NCBI GenBank assembly: GCA_026399435.1
Contig: JAPLQX010000017.1
Location: forward strand, 1 to 64,000
Reading direction: 5' to 3'
Length of the DNA stretch: 64,000 nt
Source of the DNA: Rhodocyclales bacterium
GTDB lineage: Bacteria; Pseudomonadota; Gammaproteobacteria; Burkholderiales; Rhodocyclaceae
Shown here: positions 20,629 through 31,248 of the stretch, piece by piece
Layout: every line of letters starts with the position of its first letter
Position numbering within the stretch: the stretch's first letter is position 1
Notes under the pieces: generated by a model
Seen by the model: the letters and a program-made list of their open reading frames with translations, nothing else
What the model was told of the DNA's origin: nothing
Databases searched by the model: none
Program-made: the position numbers and the translations under genes

Positions 20629-21084
20629 ATGCAACTGCTTGATTTGATTGAAACGACTGTTGTTGGTTTGGGCTACGAACTGGTGGAATTCGAGACCAGT
20701 CCGCGCGCCCGGCTGCTGCGCGTCTTTATCGACAGGCCGGAAAGCGCGCAAAAGAGCGGCATCAGCGTCGAGGATTGTGCCGCTGTAAGCAGCCAGCTCA
20801 GCCGCGTATTCATGGTCGAGAACGTCGATTATGACCGCCTTGAAGTGTCCTCTCCCGGGCTCGATCGGGCGCTCGTCAAACCCGCTGATTACCGGCGCTT
20901 CGCCGGGCAGGACGTGCAGGTCAAGCTGCGTGTTCCGCTGGGCAATCAGCGCAATTTCAGCGGTGTGCTGGAGGGGCTGCGGGAAGAAGGTGGAGTTGAA
21001 ATGGTATGCCTGCGAATGAATGAAACACTGCACCAGTTCCCGCTCGAGAATATAGATCGGGCGCGCCTGGTGCCGAAGTTCTGA
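20629..21084 (+). CDS. rimP: Ribosome maturation factor RimP
   Basis: RimP assists 30S subunit maturation. The 151-aa protein begins MQLLDLIETTVVGLGYELVEFE and has the conserved VSSPGLDRAL motif and a C-terminal SH3-like domain. It is the first gene of the transcription-translation operon and lies 19 bp before nusA. Confidence 0.95.
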   Translation: MQLLDLIETTVVGLGYELVEFETSPRARLLRVFIDRPESAQKSGISVEDCAAVSSQLSRVFMVENVDYDRLEVSSPGLDRALVKPADYRRFAGQDVQVKLRVPLGNQRNFSGVLEGLREEGGVEMVCLRMNETLHQFPLENIDRARLVPKF

Positions 21085-21103
21085 TTAATGCTGGAGGACT
21101 CAC

Positions 21104-22585
21104 ATGAGCCGTGAATTGCTGCTGTTGGTCGATGCCCTGGCCCGCGAGAAGAATGTTCCGCGGGACATCGTTTTTGGCGCGCTGGAACTGGCGTTGGCGT
21201 CCGCGACAAAAAAACGCACCAACGACGAAGCCGATGTGCGCGTGGACATCGATCGCGAGACTGGCGAATTCGAGTCTTTCCGCCGCTGGCTGGTGGTTGC
21301 CGACGACATGGTTGAGAATCCGGAACAGCAGATAGGGCTGACTGCTGCGCAACAGCAGATTCCCGACATCATGCTCGAAGACTTCATCGAGGAAGGGCTT
21401 GAGCCCATCGATTTCGGGCGTATCGGCGCGCAGGCGGCAAAGCAGGTGATCCTGCAGAAGATCCGTGATGCCGAGCGCGAACAGTTGCTGAACGACTTCC
21501 TCGATCGGAAGGAGTTCCTGGTGAGTGGCACGGTCAAGCGCATGGAACGCGGCAGCGCCATCATCGAGGCCGGACGCATCGAAGCCTTGTTGCCGCGCGA
21601 CCAGATGATTCCCAAGGAAAATCTGCGCCCCGGCGACCGCGTGCGTGCCTGGCTGATGAAAATAGACCGCCAGGCGAGGGGGCCGCAACTGATCCTGTCG
21701 CGCACGGCGCCCGAGTTCATCATGAAGCTGTTCGAACTGGAAGTGCCGGAGATCGAAGACGGCCTGCTGGAAATCAAGGCCGCCGCCCGCGATGCCGGCA
21801 TGCGCGCCAAGATTGCCGTCAAGTCGAATGATCCGCGGGTCGATCCGATCGGCACCTGCGTCGGCATGCGCGGTTCGCGCGTCACGGCCGTGACCAATGA
21901 ACTGTCCGGCGAACGCGTGGACATCATTCTCTGGTCAGCCGATCCGGCCCAGTTCGTCATCGGCGCGCTGGCGCCGGCCGAGGTGCAGAGCATCGTCGTG
22001 GACGAGGAAAGGCACGCAATGGATGTAGTGGTGGACGAGGACAACCTCGCCATCGCCATCGGTCGCGGCGGGCAAAACGTACGCCTGGCCTCCGAACTGA
22101 CCGGATGGACGATCAATCTGATGACCATCGAAGAGTCGCAGACGAAGTCCGAAACCGAGCACAGCTCGATCCGCGCCCTGTTCATCGAGAAGCTCGACGT
22201 CGACGAGGAAGTTGCCAATATTTTGATCGAGGAAGGTTTTTCCACGCTGGAGGAAATCGCTTATGTTCCCCTCGCGGAGATGCTCGAAATCGACGCCTTC
22301 GACGAGGCAACGGTGACCGAGTTGCGTGACCGTGCGCGCAACATGTTGCTGACCGAAGCCATTGTTGATGAAGAGCAGTTGGAAAAGATAGCCGATGACA
22401 TGCTGTCGCTCGAGGGCATGGACAAGTCGCTGGCAGCGAAACTGGCAAAGAACGGCATCACTGACCGCGAGTCGCTGGCGGACCTGGCGACCGACGAGTT
22501 GATTGAAATGACCGGCATCGATGCCGGGCGGGCGACGGCGCTGATCACTGTTGCGCGTGCCCACTGGTTCGCCGAAGAAGAATGA
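21104..22585 (+). CDS. nusA: Transcription termination/antitermination factor NusA
   Basis: NusA binds RNA polymerase and modulates pausing, termination and antitermination. The 493-aa protein has the N-terminal polymerase-binding domain, an S1 domain (about 135-200), two KH domains (including [11 protein letters not shown] and [12 protein letters not shown]) and two C-terminal acidic repeats with helix-hairpin-helix character (near 360-425 and 430-493), as in proteobacterial NusA. A GGAGG-like RBS precedes the ATG. Confidence 0.97.
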   Translation: MSRELLLLVDALAREKNVPRDIVFGALELALASATKKRTNDEADVRVDIDRETGEFESFRRWLVVADDMVENPEQQIGLTAAQQQIPDIMLEDFIEEGLEPIDFGRIGAQAAKQVILQKIRDAEREQLLNDFLDRKEFLVSGTVKRMERGSAIIEAGRIEALLPRDQMIPKENLRPGDRVRAWLMKIDRQARGPQLILSRTAPEFIMKLFELEVPEIEDGLLEIKAAARDAGMRAKIAVKSNDPRVDPIGTCVGMRGSRVTAVTNELSGERVDIILWSADPAQFVIGALAPAEVQSIVVDEERHAMDVVVDEDNLAIAIGRGGQNVRLASELTGWTINLMTIEESQTKSETEHSSIRALFIEKLDVDEEVANILIEEGFSTLEEIAYVPLAEMLEIDAFDEATVTELRDRARNMLLTEAIVDEEQLEKIADDMLSLEGMDKSLAAKLAKNGITDRESLADLATDELIEMTGIDAGRATALITVARAHWFAEEE

Positions 22586-22595
22586 GAGGTAGGGC

Positions 22596-25307
22596 ATGGC
22601 TTTGATGACAGTTTCCCAATTTGCTACCGAGCTGAAAATGCCGGCGCCGGCCCTGCTGGAGCAACTGGCCAAGGCCGGCGTCAGCAAGCAGGCGTCCAAC
22701 GACACCTTGTCCGAACAGGACAAGACGCGGCTGCTTGACTATCTGCGCAAGTCGCACGGCGAAACCGCGCCCAAAGCCAAGATCACCCTGACACGCAAGC
22801 AGACCACCGAGATCAGGGCCTCGGATTCCACCGGCAAGGCACGTACGATCCAGGTTGAAGTCCGCAAGAAGCGCGTATTCGTAAAGCGCGATGCCAGCGA
22901 GCTGGCCGCCGAAGCGGCCGTTGAAGCGGCGGCTGAAGTCCCGGTCGAAGTTGCTGCGGTCGAGCCGGTTGTTGTCACGGCGCCGGAACCCACTCCAGTT
23001 CCAGATGCCGTGGTCATGGTCGAGGCACCGATGCCCGAGCCTGTTCCGGAACCAGCCGCAGTAGCCCCGGTGGCGGCAGCAGCCCAGGCAGAAGTCCCTG
23101 CGGTCAAGTCCGCGCCGAAGTCGGTGATCGACTCGGCGCAGCGTGCGTTGCGTGAGGCGGAATCGAAGCGTCAGGGCAAGCTTTCCGCGATTCAGGCGGC
23201 CGAATTCAAGGAGAAGGCCGACCGCGAGGCCCGGGCTCGCGCTGAAGCCGAGGCACGCCTTGTCGAGCAGCAGGCACAACTCGCTGCAGCGGACGCCAAG
23301 AAGGCCAAGGAGGCGGCGGCTGCCGCCGGCGTATCCGGCACGATTCACAAGCCGGCAGCGAAGCCGGAAGACGGCAAGGCCAAACCGGCGAAGAAGGATG
23401 CGTGGAAAGATGACGCCGCCAAGCGGCGTGCGATCAAGACGCGGGGCGATGCCGGAACTTCCGGTTGGCGGGGTTCCAAGGGCGGTGGTCGCCATGGTCG
23501 CCACGGTCACGCCGAGGACGCGCCGGCGCAGCAACCGGTCGAGGCTATCGTCCGCGAAGTTCATGTTCCGGAAACGATCTCCGTGGCCGATCTGGCGCAC
23601 AAGATGACCGTCAAGGCCACGGAAGTCATCAAGACCCTGATGAAGATGGGATCGATGGTCACCATCAATCAGGTGCTCGATCAGGAAACCGCCATGATCG
23701 TGGTCGAGGAAATGGGCCACATCGCTTTCGCTGCAAAGCTCGACGATCCGGATGCCTACCTCGCTGACGAAGGCGAGCACAAGGACGTGGCGCAACTGCC
23801 GCGGGCCCCGGTGGTCACCGTGATGGGTCACGTCGACCACGGCAAGACCTCCCTGCTCGACTACATCCGCAAGAGCCGTGTCGCGCATGGCGAGGCAGGC
23901 GGCATTACTCAGCACATCGGCGCGTATCACGTCGAAACGCCACGCGGCATGATTACCTTCCTCGACACTCCCGGTCACGAGGCCTTTACGGCGATGCGGG
24001 CTCGCGGCGCCAAGGCGACCGACCTGGTCATTCTGGTGGTAGCCGCCGACGACGGCGTCATGCCGCAGACCAAGGAAGCCATCCATCATGCAAAGGCGGC
24101 CAATGTGCCCTTGATCGTGGCCGTCACCAAGATCGACAAGCCCGATGCGAATATGGAACGGGTGAAGCAGGAACTGGTCGCCGAAGGCGTGGTACCGGAA
24201 GAATATGGTGGTGATGCTCCTTTCGTCGGGGTCTCGGCCAAGACCGGAGAAGGCATCGACAGTTTGCTGGAGCAGGTGCTGCTGCAGGCAGAGGTGCTGG
24301 AACTCCAGGCGCCGGTGGAAGCACCGGCCAAGGGCCTGGTGATCGAGGCCCGTCTCGACAAGGGCAAGGGCCCGGTCGCGACCATTCTCGTCTTGTCAGG
24401 AACGCTGCGCCGCGGCGACGTGCTGCTGGTAGGAGCCGTGTTCGGGCGCGTGCGCGCCATGCTCGATGAAAACGGCAAGTCGATCGATTCGGCTGGTCCC
24501 TCGATTCCGGTCGAGATCCAGGGCCTCACCGACGTGCCGGCAGCCGGCGACGAAGGCATGGTCCTCGTCGACGAGCGCAAGGCGCGCGAAATCGCATTGT
24601 TCCGCCAGGGCAAGTTCCGCGACGTCAAGCTGGCCAAGCAGCAGGCCGCAAAGCTGGAGAACATGTTCGAGCAGTTGGCCGAAGGCGAGATCAGGGCCTT
24701 GCCGCTGATCATCAAGGCCGACGTGCAAGGTTCGCTGGAAGCCTTGGTGCAGTCCCTGAACAAGCTGTCGACAGGCGAGGTCAAGGTCACCGTTGTCCAC
24801 GCCGGCGTGGGAGGCATCAGCGAATCCGACATCAATCTGGCTGCTGCCTCGAAGGCCGTGGTCATCGGCTTCAACACCCGTGCCGATGTGGGGGCACGCA
24901 AGGCCGCGGAGAGTCTCGGCGTCGATATCCGCTACTACAACATCATCTATGCAGTCGTGGATGAGGTGAAGGCAGCCCTGTCGGGCATGCTGGCCCCGGA
25001 GAAAAAGGAAGTCGTTCTCGGTCTGGTCGAGATTCGCCAGGTCTTCCGGATTTCCAGGATCGGCGCTGTCGCCGGTTGCATGGTGCTGTCCGGCTTGGTC
25101 AAGCGCAATGCCTCGGTACGACTGCTGCGCAACAACACAGTTGTGCACACGGGTGAACTGGATTCACTCAAGCGTTTCAAGGATGACGTGCGCGAGGTCA
25201 AGGAAGGTTTTGAGTGCGGCTTGAGCCTCAAGAACTTCAACGACATCAACGAAGGCGATCAACTCGAAGTATTTGAGGTCCAGGAAATCGCCCGCACACT
25301 GGGCTGA
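22596..25307 (+). CDS. infB: Translation initiation factor IF-2
   Basis: IF-2 is the GTPase that brings initiator tRNA to the 30S subunit. The 903-aa protein has the N-terminal IF2N domain ([13 protein letters not shown]), a long Ala/Glu/Pro-rich linker (about 100-290), a second IF2N-like segment, and the G domain with [17 protein letters not shown] and TKIDKP. Domains II to IV complete it. Its position between nusA and rbfA is standard. Confidence 0.97.
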   Translation: MALMTVSQFATELKMPAPALLEQLAKAGVSKQASNDTLSEQDKTRLLDYLRKSHGETAPKAKITLTRKQTTEIRASDSTGKARTIQVEVRKKRVFVKRDASELAAEAAVEAAAEVPVEVAAVEPVVVTAPEPTPVPDAVVMVEAPMPEPVPEPAAVAPVAAAAQAEVPAVKSAPKSVIDSAQRALREAESKRQGKLSAIQAAEFKEKADREARARAEAEARLVEQQAQLAAADAKKAKEAAAAAGVSGTIHKPAAKPEDGKAKPAKKDAWKDDAAKRRAIKTRGDAGTSGWRGSKGGGRHGRHGHAEDAPAQQPVEAIVREVHVPETISVADLAHKMTVKATEVIKTLMKMGSMVTINQVLDQETAMIVVEEMGHIAFAAKLDDPDAYLADEGEHKDVAQLPRAPVVTVMGHVDHGKTSLLDYIRKSRVAHGEAGGITQHIGAYHVETPRGMITFLDTPGHEAFTAMRARGAKATDLVILVVAADDGVMPQTKEAIHHAKAANVPLIVAVTKIDKPDANMERVKQELVAEGVVPEEYGGDAPFVGVSAKTGEGIDSLLEQVLLQAEVLELQAPVEAPAKGLVIEARLDKGKGPVATILVLSGTLRRGDVLLVGAVFGRVRAMLDENGKSIDSAGPSIPVEIQGLTDVPAAGDEGMVLVDERKAREIALFRQGKFRDVKLAKQQAAKLENMFEQLAEGEIRALPLIIKADVQGSLEALVQSLNKLSTGEVKVTVVHAGVGGISESDINLAAASKAVVIGFNTRADVGARKAAESLGVDIRYYNIIYAVVDEVKAALSGMLAPEKKEVVLGLVEIRQVFRISRIGAVAGCMVLSGLVKRNASVRLLRNNTVVHTGELDSLKRFKDDVREVKEGFECGLSLKNFNDINEGDQLEVFEVQEIARTLG

Positions 25308-25313
25308 TAGACG

Positions 25314-25715
25314 ATGGCGACAAAGCGCGGCTCGGGGCATGGTTATGCGCGTTCTGACCGCGTTTCCGAGCAGATTCGACGCGAACTGGCGGATTTGCTG
25401 CGCTTCCACCTCAAGGACTTGCGCATCGCGCCCAAGCTGACACTGGTTACGCTGACTGCCGTCGAAGTCACTGCCGACTACGCGCACGCCAAGGTGTTCT
25501 ATACGTCGCTGGCGGATCCGGCCGCCAATCAAATGATCGACGAAGGCCTCAAGCATTCCGCCAGTTTTCTGCGTCGCGAACTGGGTCGCCGGATTCGTAT
25601 TCATCATATTCCCGAACTGCATTTCGTCTTTGACCCCTCGGTTCAGGAGGGCGCGCGCCTCTCCAAGCTGATCGACGAGGCGGTTGAATCAGACAAGAAG
25701 CTGCAGGACGAGTGA
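25314..25715 (+). CDS. rbfA: Ribosome-binding factor A
   Basis: RbfA is a KH-like protein that acts late in 30S subunit maturation and in cold adaptation. The 133-aa protein contains SEQIRRELADLLRF near the N-terminus and the HIPELHFVFDPSVQEG motif. It starts 6 bp after infB and overlaps truB by 4 bp. Confidence 0.96.
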   Translation: MATKRGSGHGYARSDRVSEQIRRELADLLRFHLKDLRIAPKLTLVTLTAVEVTADYAHAKVFYTSLADPAANQMIDEGLKHSASFLRRELGRRIRIHHIPELHFVFDPSVQEGARLSKLIDEAVESDKKLQDE

Positions 25716-26641
25716 GCGTGCCCCGTCGGGAAGGTGCTAAACCCGCGCGTCGGCGGCTCGATGGCGTGCTGCTGCTGGACAAGGCCCTCGGACTTTCGTC
25801 CAATCACGCCCTGCAAGCCGCGCGGCGCCTCTACAACGCAGAAAAGGCCGGGCATACCGGGACGCTTGACCCATTGGCGACTGGTTTGCTGCCCTTGTGT
25901 TTCGGCGAGGCAACCAAGTTCTCGGGCGAGCTGCTGAATGCCGACAAGCGTTATGTGGCGACAGTGCAACTCGGCGTCATAACCGACACGGCGGATGCAG
26001 AAGGTGCGGTGCTGGAACGTCGTCCGGTGGCGGTTGGTCGTCCGGACGTGGAAGCCTCACTGGCTGGCTTTGTCGGCGAGATCGAACAGGTGCCGCCGAT
26101 GTATTCGGCGTTGAAGCGCGACGGCAAGCCTCTCTACGAATATGCCCGCGCCGGGATAGAAGTGGAGCGGGCGGCGCGGCGCATCAGCATTTATGAATTG
26201 CGCCTGCTCGACGGAGGCGATGACCTCGCCAACGGGCGTTTTGTTTTCGAAGTCCGTTGCAGCAAGGGAACCTATGTGCGAACCCTGGCCGCCGACATCG
26301 GTGATCGCCTGGGTTGCGGCGCGCACCTTGCCGCCTTGCGCCGAACCGGCATCGGCGCGCTCGATGTCGCCCAGGCTCATTCCCTGACGATGCTCGAAGC
26401 GCTGACTGCCGAAGCCCGCGATGCCCTGCTGCTGCCGCCCGATTCCCTGCTGATGGACCTGGCCGAAGCCCGGCTGGACGCCGCTGATGCCGCACGGCTG
26501 CGGCACGGTCAGGTGGTTCGCTGGTCGGCCGAGGAGGGTGTCCGGCTCCGGGTTTACGACGCAGAACAAGGCTTCATCGGCGTTTGCCGGCAGGTCGCGG
26601 ACGGCTGGCTGCAACCCCTGCGGCTGGTCTCCAGTGCCTGA
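25712..26641 (+). CDS. truB: tRNA pseudouridine(55) synthase
   Basis: TruB converts U55 of the tRNA T-loop to pseudouridine. The 309-aa protein has GVLLLDKALGLSSNHAL and the catalytic GHTGTLDPLATGLLP motif (Asp about 52), followed by the thumb and a C-terminal PUA-like part. It starts with GTG at 25712, overlapping the rbfA stop. Confidence 0.96.
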   Translation: MSVPRREGAKPARRRLDGVLLLDKALGLSSNHALQAARRLYNAEKAGHTGTLDPLATGLLPLCFGEATKFSGELLNADKRYVATVQLGVITDTADAEGAVLERRPVAVGRPDVEASLAGFVGEIEQVPPMYSALKRDGKPLYEYARAGIEVERAARRISIYELRLLDGGDDLANGRFVFEVRCSKGTYVRTLAADIGDRLGCGAHLAALRRTGIGALDVAQAHSLTMLEALTAEARDALLLPPDSLLMDLAEARLDAADAARLRHGQVVRWSAEEGVRLRVYDAEQGFIGVCRQVADGWLQPLRLVSSA

Positions 26642-26663
26642 GCGACAAATTAGCCTTCAATAC

Positions 26664-26693
26664 TTGATTAGATCGTATCCAGAACGCTATAAT
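26664..26693 (+). promoter_or_regulatory. Promoter of rpsO
   Basis: TTGATT (26664-26669) and a perfect TATAAT (26688-26693) are 18 bp apart, about 50 bp before the rpsO ATG and just after truB. This matches the known separate promoter of rpsO in many bacteria. Confidence 0.65.
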
Positions 26694-26742
26694 CCATGGT
26701 TCTCCAAGAGCCCAATATCATAGGATCAGCAAGGAAACCACA

Positions 26743-27012
26743 ATGGCAATTTCCACTACCGACAAAGCCAAGATCGTCACCGACTACCAGCGTGCCCAGG
26801 GTGACACCGGCTCTCCCGAAGTTCAAGTCGCGCTGCTTACCGCGCGCATCAATGACCTGACGGGTCATTTCAAGGCACATACCAAGGATCATCACTCACG
26901 TCGCGGTCTGCTCATGATGGTCAGCCAGCGTCGCAAGTTGCTGGATTACCTCAAGCGCAAGAACGTCGACGGCTATCGTTCGCTGATCGAGCGCCTTGGT
27001 CTGCGCAAGTAA
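26743..27012 (+). CDS. rpsO: 30S ribosomal protein S15
   Basis: S15 is an early 16S rRNA binding protein. The 89-aa length and the motifs [21 protein letters not shown] and [22 protein letters not shown] are diagnostic. An AAGGA ribosome-binding site lies just upstream. It precedes pnp as in E. coli. Confidence 0.98.
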   Translation: MAISTTDKAKIVTDYQRAQGDTGSPEVQVALLTARINDLTGHFKAHTKDHHSRRGLLMMVSQRRKLLDYLKRKNVDGYRSLIERLGLRK

Positions 27013-27092
27013 TTTTTTATCAAGCGCAGTTCCGGGTCATCCCCAACGCGCGATGCGCTTTGCGCCAGATACTGCGCAGGCTTGCTGAACAG

Positions 27093-27132
27093 GCCGGTAC
27101 AGCCATGATGGCTGTGCCGGCTTTTAATTTTT
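27093..27132 (+). terminator. Intrinsic terminator between rpsO and pnp
   Basis: GCCGGTACAGCCA (27093-27105) and TGGCTGTGCCGGC (27109-27121) form a 13-bp stem with one T-G mismatch and a 3-base loop, followed by TTTTAATTTTTT. It should end most rpsO transcripts. Because it lies in the pnp leader it may also be an RNase III processing site of the kind used in pnp autocontrol; that second role is inference. Confidence 0.8.
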
Positions 27133-27148
27133 GCTGAAAGGAATTTTT

Positions 27149-29266
27149 GTGCTGAATCCGATCAAGAAGAGTTTTGCCTACGGTGACCATACGGTTACCC
27201 TTGAAACCGCTGAAATCGCCCGCCAAGCAGGCGGCGCCGTCCTGGTTACCATGGATGACACCGTCGTGTTGGCCACGGTGGTGGGCGCGAGGAACGCCAA
27301 GCCGGGACAGGACTTCTTCCCGCTGACCGTCGATTATCAGGAACGATCCTATGCCGCCGGCCGCATCCCGGGAGGCTTCTTCAAGCGTGAGGGACGTCCG
27401 TCGGAGAAGGAAATCCTGACTTGCCGGCTTATCGATCGTCCGCTGCGCCCGCTGTTTCCCGATGCTTTCTACAACGAAGTACAGGTCGTCTGTACGGTGA
27501 TGTCGTGCAACCCCGAAATCGATCCGGACATCCCCGCAATGCTCGGTGCCTCGGCCGCAATGGCGATTTCCGGCATTCCGTTCAGTGGTCCGATCGGCGC
27601 TGCCCGTGTCGGCTACATCGATGGCAAGTACGTGCTGTGCCCGACCAAGACCCAGCTGGAAACCGCGCTACTGGATCTGGTCGTTGCCGGTACCGAAGGT
27701 GCCGTATTGATGGTCGAGTCGGAGGCCAAGCAGCTCTCTGAAGAAATCATGCTGGGTGCCGTGGTTTTCGGTCACGAGCAGATGCAGGCGGCGATCAAGG
27801 CCATCAACGAACTGGTGGAAGTGGCCGGCAAGCCCGAATGGGACTGGCAGCCGCCGGCGAAGGACGAGCCGCTGATCGCTCGTGTGGCCGAACTGGCGGA
27901 AACCGAACTGCGCGAGGCCTATCGCATTACCAGCAAGCAGGCCCGCACGATCAAGACCCGCGAAATCACCAAGAAGACCATCGCTGCCCTGACCGAGGGT
28001 GTCGAGAACGCGCTCGATTCCAACCTGGTCGGCAACACCGTGTTCGATCTGGAAGCCAAGATTGTCCGCAGCCAGATTCTCAACGGCGAACCGCGCATCG
28101 ACGGTCGCGACACGCGCACCGTGCGTCCGATCGTGATCCGTAACGGCGTCCTGCCGCGCACTCACGGCTCGGCGCTGTTCACACGTGGTGAGACGCAGGC
28201 GATGGTAGTCGCCACGCTGGGCACCGGCCGAGACGAGCAGATTATCGACGCTTTGCAGGGCGAGTACCGTGATCGCTTCATGCTCCACTACAACATGCCT
28301 CCCTATGCCACCGGCGAAACCGGCCGCGTCGGCACGCCGAAGCGCCGCGAAATCGGCCACGGCCGCCTCGCCAAGCGCGCGCTGCTGGCCGTGCTGCCCT
28401 CGCCCGAGGAATTTGGCTATTCGATGCGCGTGGTCTCCGAAATCACCGAGTCGAACGGTTCGTCGTCGATGGCCTCCGTCTGTGGCGGCTCGTTGGCCCT
28501 GATGGATGCCGGCGTTCCGCTCAAGGCGCACGTGGCGGGCATCGCCATGGGCCTGATCAAGGATGGCCCCCGCTTTGCAGTGCTGACCGACATCCTCGGC
28601 GACGAAGATCACCTCGGCGACATGGACTTCAAGGTGGCGGGTACCGAAGAAGGCATCACCGCCCTGCAGATGGACATCAAGATCCAGGGCATCACCAAGG
28701 AGATCATGCAGGTTGCACTGGCCCAGGCCAAGGAGGCGCGACTGCACATCCTGGAGAAGATGAAGGCTTCCATGACCGGCCATCGCGAAGAAGTTTCCAC
28801 CTTTGCGCCGCGCATGATCCACGTCAAGATCAATCCTGAAAAGATTCGCGACGTGATCGGCAAGGGCGGCGCCGTAATTCGTGCGCTGACCGAGGAAACC
28901 GGTTGCGTGATCGACATCGAGGACGACGGCTCGATTACCATTTCGTCGGTGAATGCCGATGCGGCGCAGGTCGCCAAGAAGCGCATCGAGGACATCACCG
29001 CCGAGGTTGAAGTCGGTCGCATCTACGAAGGCACGGTGTTGCGCCTGCTTGATTTCGGCGCCATCGTCAGCCTGCTGCCGGGCAAGGATGGCCTCCTGCA
29101 TATTTCGCAGATCGCCAGCGAGCGGGTGAATGCGGTTGCCGATTACCTCAAGGAAGGTCAGGTCGTGAAGGTCAAGGTCATCGAGACCGACGACAAGGGC
29201 CGTGTGCGCTTGTCGATGAAGGCCATTGCCGCAGAAGCCGCAGCACCGGCTGCCGTCGCCGAGTAG
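27149..29266 (+). CDS. pnp: Polyribonucleotide nucleotidyltransferase
   Basis: PNPase is a phosphorolytic 3'-5' exoribonuclease and degradosome partner. The protein has about 705 aa: two RNase PH-like domains, a KH domain ([19 protein letters not shown]) and a C-terminal S1 domain ([18 protein letters not shown]). The track begins at a TTG at 27131, but the GTG at 27149 has AAAGGA 6 bases upstream and gives the usual N-terminus VLNPIKKSF. Confidence 0.96.
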   Translation: MLNPIKKSFAYGDHTVTLETAEIARQAGGAVLVTMDDTVVLATVVGARNAKPGQDFFPLTVDYQERSYAAGRIPGGFFKREGRPSEKEILTCRLIDRPLRPLFPDAFYNEVQVVCTVMSCNPEIDPDIPAMLGASAAMAISGIPFSGPIGAARVGYIDGKYVLCPTKTQLETALLDLVVAGTEGAVLMVESEAKQLSEEIMLGAVVFGHEQMQAAIKAINELVEVAGKPEWDWQPPAKDEPLIARVAELAETELREAYRITSKQARTIKTREITKKTIAALTEGVENALDSNLVGNTVFDLEAKIVRSQILNGEPRIDGRDTRTVRPIVIRNGVLPRTHGSALFTRGETQAMVVATLGTGRDEQIIDALQGEYRDRFMLHYNMPPYATGETGRVGTPKRREIGHGRLAKRALLAVLPSPEEFGYSMRVVSEITESNGSSSMASVCGGSLALMDAGVPLKAHVAGIAMGLIKDGPRFAVLTDILGDEDHLGDMDFKVAGTEEGITALQMDIKIQGITKEIMQVALAQAKEARLHILEKMKASMTGHREEVSTFAPRMIHVKINPEKIRDVIGKGGAVIRALTEETGCVIDIEDDGSITISSVNADAAQVAKKRIEDITAEVEVGRIYEGTVLRLLDFGAIVSLLPGKDGLLHISQIASERVNAVADYLKEGQVVKVKVIETDDKGRVRLSMKAIAAEAAAPAAVAE

Positions 29267-29285
29267 GGTCTCTATTGCAGGCAAC

Positions 29286-29313
29286 AAAAAAGGACGCCGC
29301 GGCGTCCTTTTTT
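29286..29313. terminator. Bidirectional intrinsic terminator between pnp and dksA
   Basis: AAAAAAGGACGCCG and CGGCGTCCTTTTTT form a perfect, loopless-in-sequence palindrome with A- and T-tracts on both sides, so it works in either direction. It lies 19 bp after pnp and about 30 bp after the end of the leftward dksA. Confidence 0.9.
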
Positions 29314-29344
29314 GCTGGTCGGCGCGTCCGCGCTCGCAGGTGGC

Positions 29345-29773
29345 CTACTTGCCGACCTGTTTTTCGCGGTGCTCCTCCAGCGTCTTGCAGTCGATGCACA
29401 GCGTGGCGGTCGGGCGTGCTTCAAGGCGCTTCAAGCCGATCTCGACGCCACAGGAATCGCAGTATCCGTATTCGCCGCTTTCGATGCGCGCAATCGATTC
29501 GTCAATCTTCTTGATCAGCTTGCGCTCCCGGTCGCGATTGCGCAGTTCGAGTGCAATGTCGGATTCCTGGCTGGCGCGATCATTCGGATCGGCGAACACG
29601 GTGGCCTCGTCCTGCATCGTATGCACGGTGCGCTCGATATCCTCGCTCAGTTCGTCCTTGAGGGACGCCAGGATGGCGCGAAAGTGAGCCAGTTGTTTCG
29701 TGCTCATGTAGTCCTCACCCTTCTTCGGGGTGTAGGGCGGGAATTGCTTCTTGTGCAGCAGATCTTCAGCCAT
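29345..29773 (-). CDS. dksA: RNA polymerase-binding transcription factor DksA
   Basis: DksA binds the RNA polymerase secondary channel and mediates the ppGpp response. The 142-aa protein has the coiled-coil region with the DPNDRASQESD segment (conserved Asp pair near the tip) and the C-terminal four-cysteine zinc finger CDSCGVEIGLKRLEARPTA..CIDC. It begins MAEDLLHKKQ and its length is normal for betaproteobacteria. Confidence 0.96.
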   Translation of the reverse strand: MAEDLLHKKQFPPYTPKKGEDYMSTKQLAHFRAILASLKDELSEDIERTVHTMQDEATVFADPNDRASQESDIALELRNRDRERKLIKKIDESIARIESGEYGYCDSCGVEIGLKRLEARPTATLCIDCKTLEEHREKQVGK

Positions 29774-29868
29774 TGCAGAGAGTCCGTATTTTCGGAGAAC
29801 CGGCTTTATAAACGAAACGGAGGGCTACCGCAAGTCAAGGTTTTTTGACAGGCCTTCGCGGAATGCGA

Positions 29869-29898
29869 TTGACCGCCATGGATGAGGCTCTGTAAAAT
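29869..29898 (+). promoter_or_regulatory. Promoter of tRNA-Pro
   Basis: TTGACC (29869-29874) and TAAAAT (29893-29898) are 18 bp apart. Transcription would start only a few bases before the mature tRNA 5' end at 29908, a typical tRNA arrangement. Confidence 0.65.
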
Positions 29899-29907
29899 GG
29901 CAAAGTT

Positions 29908-29984
29908 CGGGGTGTGGCGCAGCCCGGTAGCGCGCTTGCTTTGGGAGCAAGATGTCGAGAGTTCGAATCCCTCCACCCCGACCA
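29908..29984 (+). tRNA. tRNA-Pro (anticodon TGG), CCA encoded
   Basis: CGGGGTG pairs with CACCCCG as the acceptor stem. The anticodon stem-loop CTTGCTTTGGGAGCAAG shows TGG, the T-arm has GTTCGAATCC, and the gene ends with ACCA. All cloverleaf arms close, with a total of 77 bases. A promoter lies just upstream and a terminator just downstream, so it is a single-gene unit. It marks the left edge of the polysaccharide region. Confidence 0.95.
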
Positions 29985-29993
29985 GTTGATCCC

Positions 29994-30028
29994 AAGGGTT
30001 TCCGTCGAAAGACCGAAACCCTTTTTTT
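29994..30028 (+). terminator. Intrinsic terminator after tRNA-Pro
   Basis: AAGGGTTTC (29994-30002) pairs with GAAACCCTT (30015-30023), with a 12-base loop that can pair further, followed by seven T residues. It begins 9 bases after the tRNA CCA end. Confidence 0.85.
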
Positions 30029-30147
30029 GTACGGTTTTTCCTTCGATAAGGCGACGGGGCAGGAGATAGAATAGCCAAAATGGGTGGCCGTTCGAATACG
30101 CTCAACCGCATGACGGCTACTGTCGGTGATGGCTTGAGAGGGGGAGC

Positions 30148-31230
30148 ATGCTTGAGTTTTCGCGAGAGGGACAGTGGCTCCTGGTCGTTCTGGCTCCGAT
30201 AGTTTCGGCGGGCTTGACCAAAGGCCTGATGCTCTTCGCGCCGCGCTGGGGCCTGATTGATCATCCGGGACACCGCAAGGTGCATGATCATCCCACGCCG
30301 CTGGTGGGTGGCTTGGCGATGCTGTTGACGCTCGTTGCGCTGCAGGCGGCGACAGGCCGCGTTCCCTTCGGGAGCTGGAGTCTGCTTGCCGCATTGTTGC
30401 TGGTGACGACCATTGGCGTGGCGGACGACTCGCGCGAATTGAGTCATCGTGCGAAGTTCGTGGCGCAAGCCTTGGGCGCCGTTGTAATTGTTTCCGGCAC
30501 ATCGGTGTGGGTAACGAATCTCGGAGATCTGGCGGGACTGGGAGCAATTGACCTCGGCAAATGGTCCCTGATGGTGACGGTGATCTCCTTCGTGGGCGTG
30601 ATGAATGCGATCAACATGATCGACGGTCTCGATGGCCTGTCCGGTAGTGTTTCCCTGGTTCCAGTCGTGCTCCTGGGCTATCTTGCGATGGCTGGGAACT
30701 CGCAGGACCTGCTGTTTGAGCTGTTGCTGTTCGCTGGGGCGATTCTCGGGTTTCTGTCGCTCAACTTCAGGCTGCCGGGGCGCTCCAAGGCGCTGGTCTT
30801 CATGGGGGATACGGGTGGCATGGTGATCGGCATGCTGCTCGCCTGGTACTGCGTCAAACTGGCTGGCTCGCCGACTTCACTGATCCACCCGATTACGGCG
30901 GTATGGATTCTGGCGGTGCCCCTGCTCGATATGGGCAGCGTCATGCTGCTGCGCTTGCATCAAGGCAAGAGTCCTTTCCATGCGGATCAGCAGCATATGC
31001 ACCATGTCTTGCTGCAGGCGGGGTACACGGTCAATCAGGTGGTTGCGATCATGGCCGGATGTTCATTCATCTATGGCGTGATTGGCATCGCGGCAGAGCG
31101 AAGCGGTGCGCCTGAAGTTGTAATGCTCGTCGTGTTTCTCGTGCTTTGGGGCCTGTATGTCGTTGCTCTAAAGCATCCCGTGCGCTTGCAGGCGACTGTC
31201 AAGCGTCTGATCCCGCCCCTGTCTGCCTGA
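30148..31230 (+). CDS. Undecaprenyl-phosphate phosphosugar transferase (WecA/MraY family)
   Basis: This polytopic inner-membrane enzyme moves a sugar-1-phosphate (in WecA, GlcNAc-1-P) from UDP to undecaprenyl phosphate, starting lipid-linked glycan synthesis. The 360-aa protein has about ten membrane segments and the family motifs KVHDHPTPLVGGLAM, ADDSRELSHRAKFV, NMIDGLDGLSG, FMGDTGGM and the cytosolic DQQHMHHVLLQAG. The DD and NMIDG motifs exclude a simple glycosyltransferase. It is the likely initiating enzyme for the polysaccharide genes that follow; the exact sugar cannot be read from the sequence. Confidence 0.9.
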   Translation: MLEFSREGQWLLVVLAPIVSAGLTKGLMLFAPRWGLIDHPGHRKVHDHPTPLVGGLAMLLTLVALQAATGRVPFGSWSLLAALLLVTTIGVADDSRELSHRAKFVAQALGAVVIVSGTSVWVTNLGDLAGLGAIDLGKWSLMVTVISFVGVMNAINMIDGLDGLSGSVSLVPVVLLGYLAMAGNSQDLLFELLLFAGAILGFLSLNFRLPGRSKALVFMGDTGGMVIGMLLAWYCVKLAGSPTSLIHPITAVWILAVPLLDMGSVMLLRLHQGKSPFHADQQHMHHVLLQAGYTVNQVVAIMAGCSFIYGVIGIAAERSGAPEVVMLVVFLVLWGLYVVALKHPVRLQATVKRLIPPLSA

Positions 31231-31248
31231 TCCGGTTCCGACCTCACA

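Noticed and set aside
27668-29287. 539-aa minus-strand ORF opposite pnp
   Set aside because: Antisense shadow of pnp without an RBS; it crosses the terminator.
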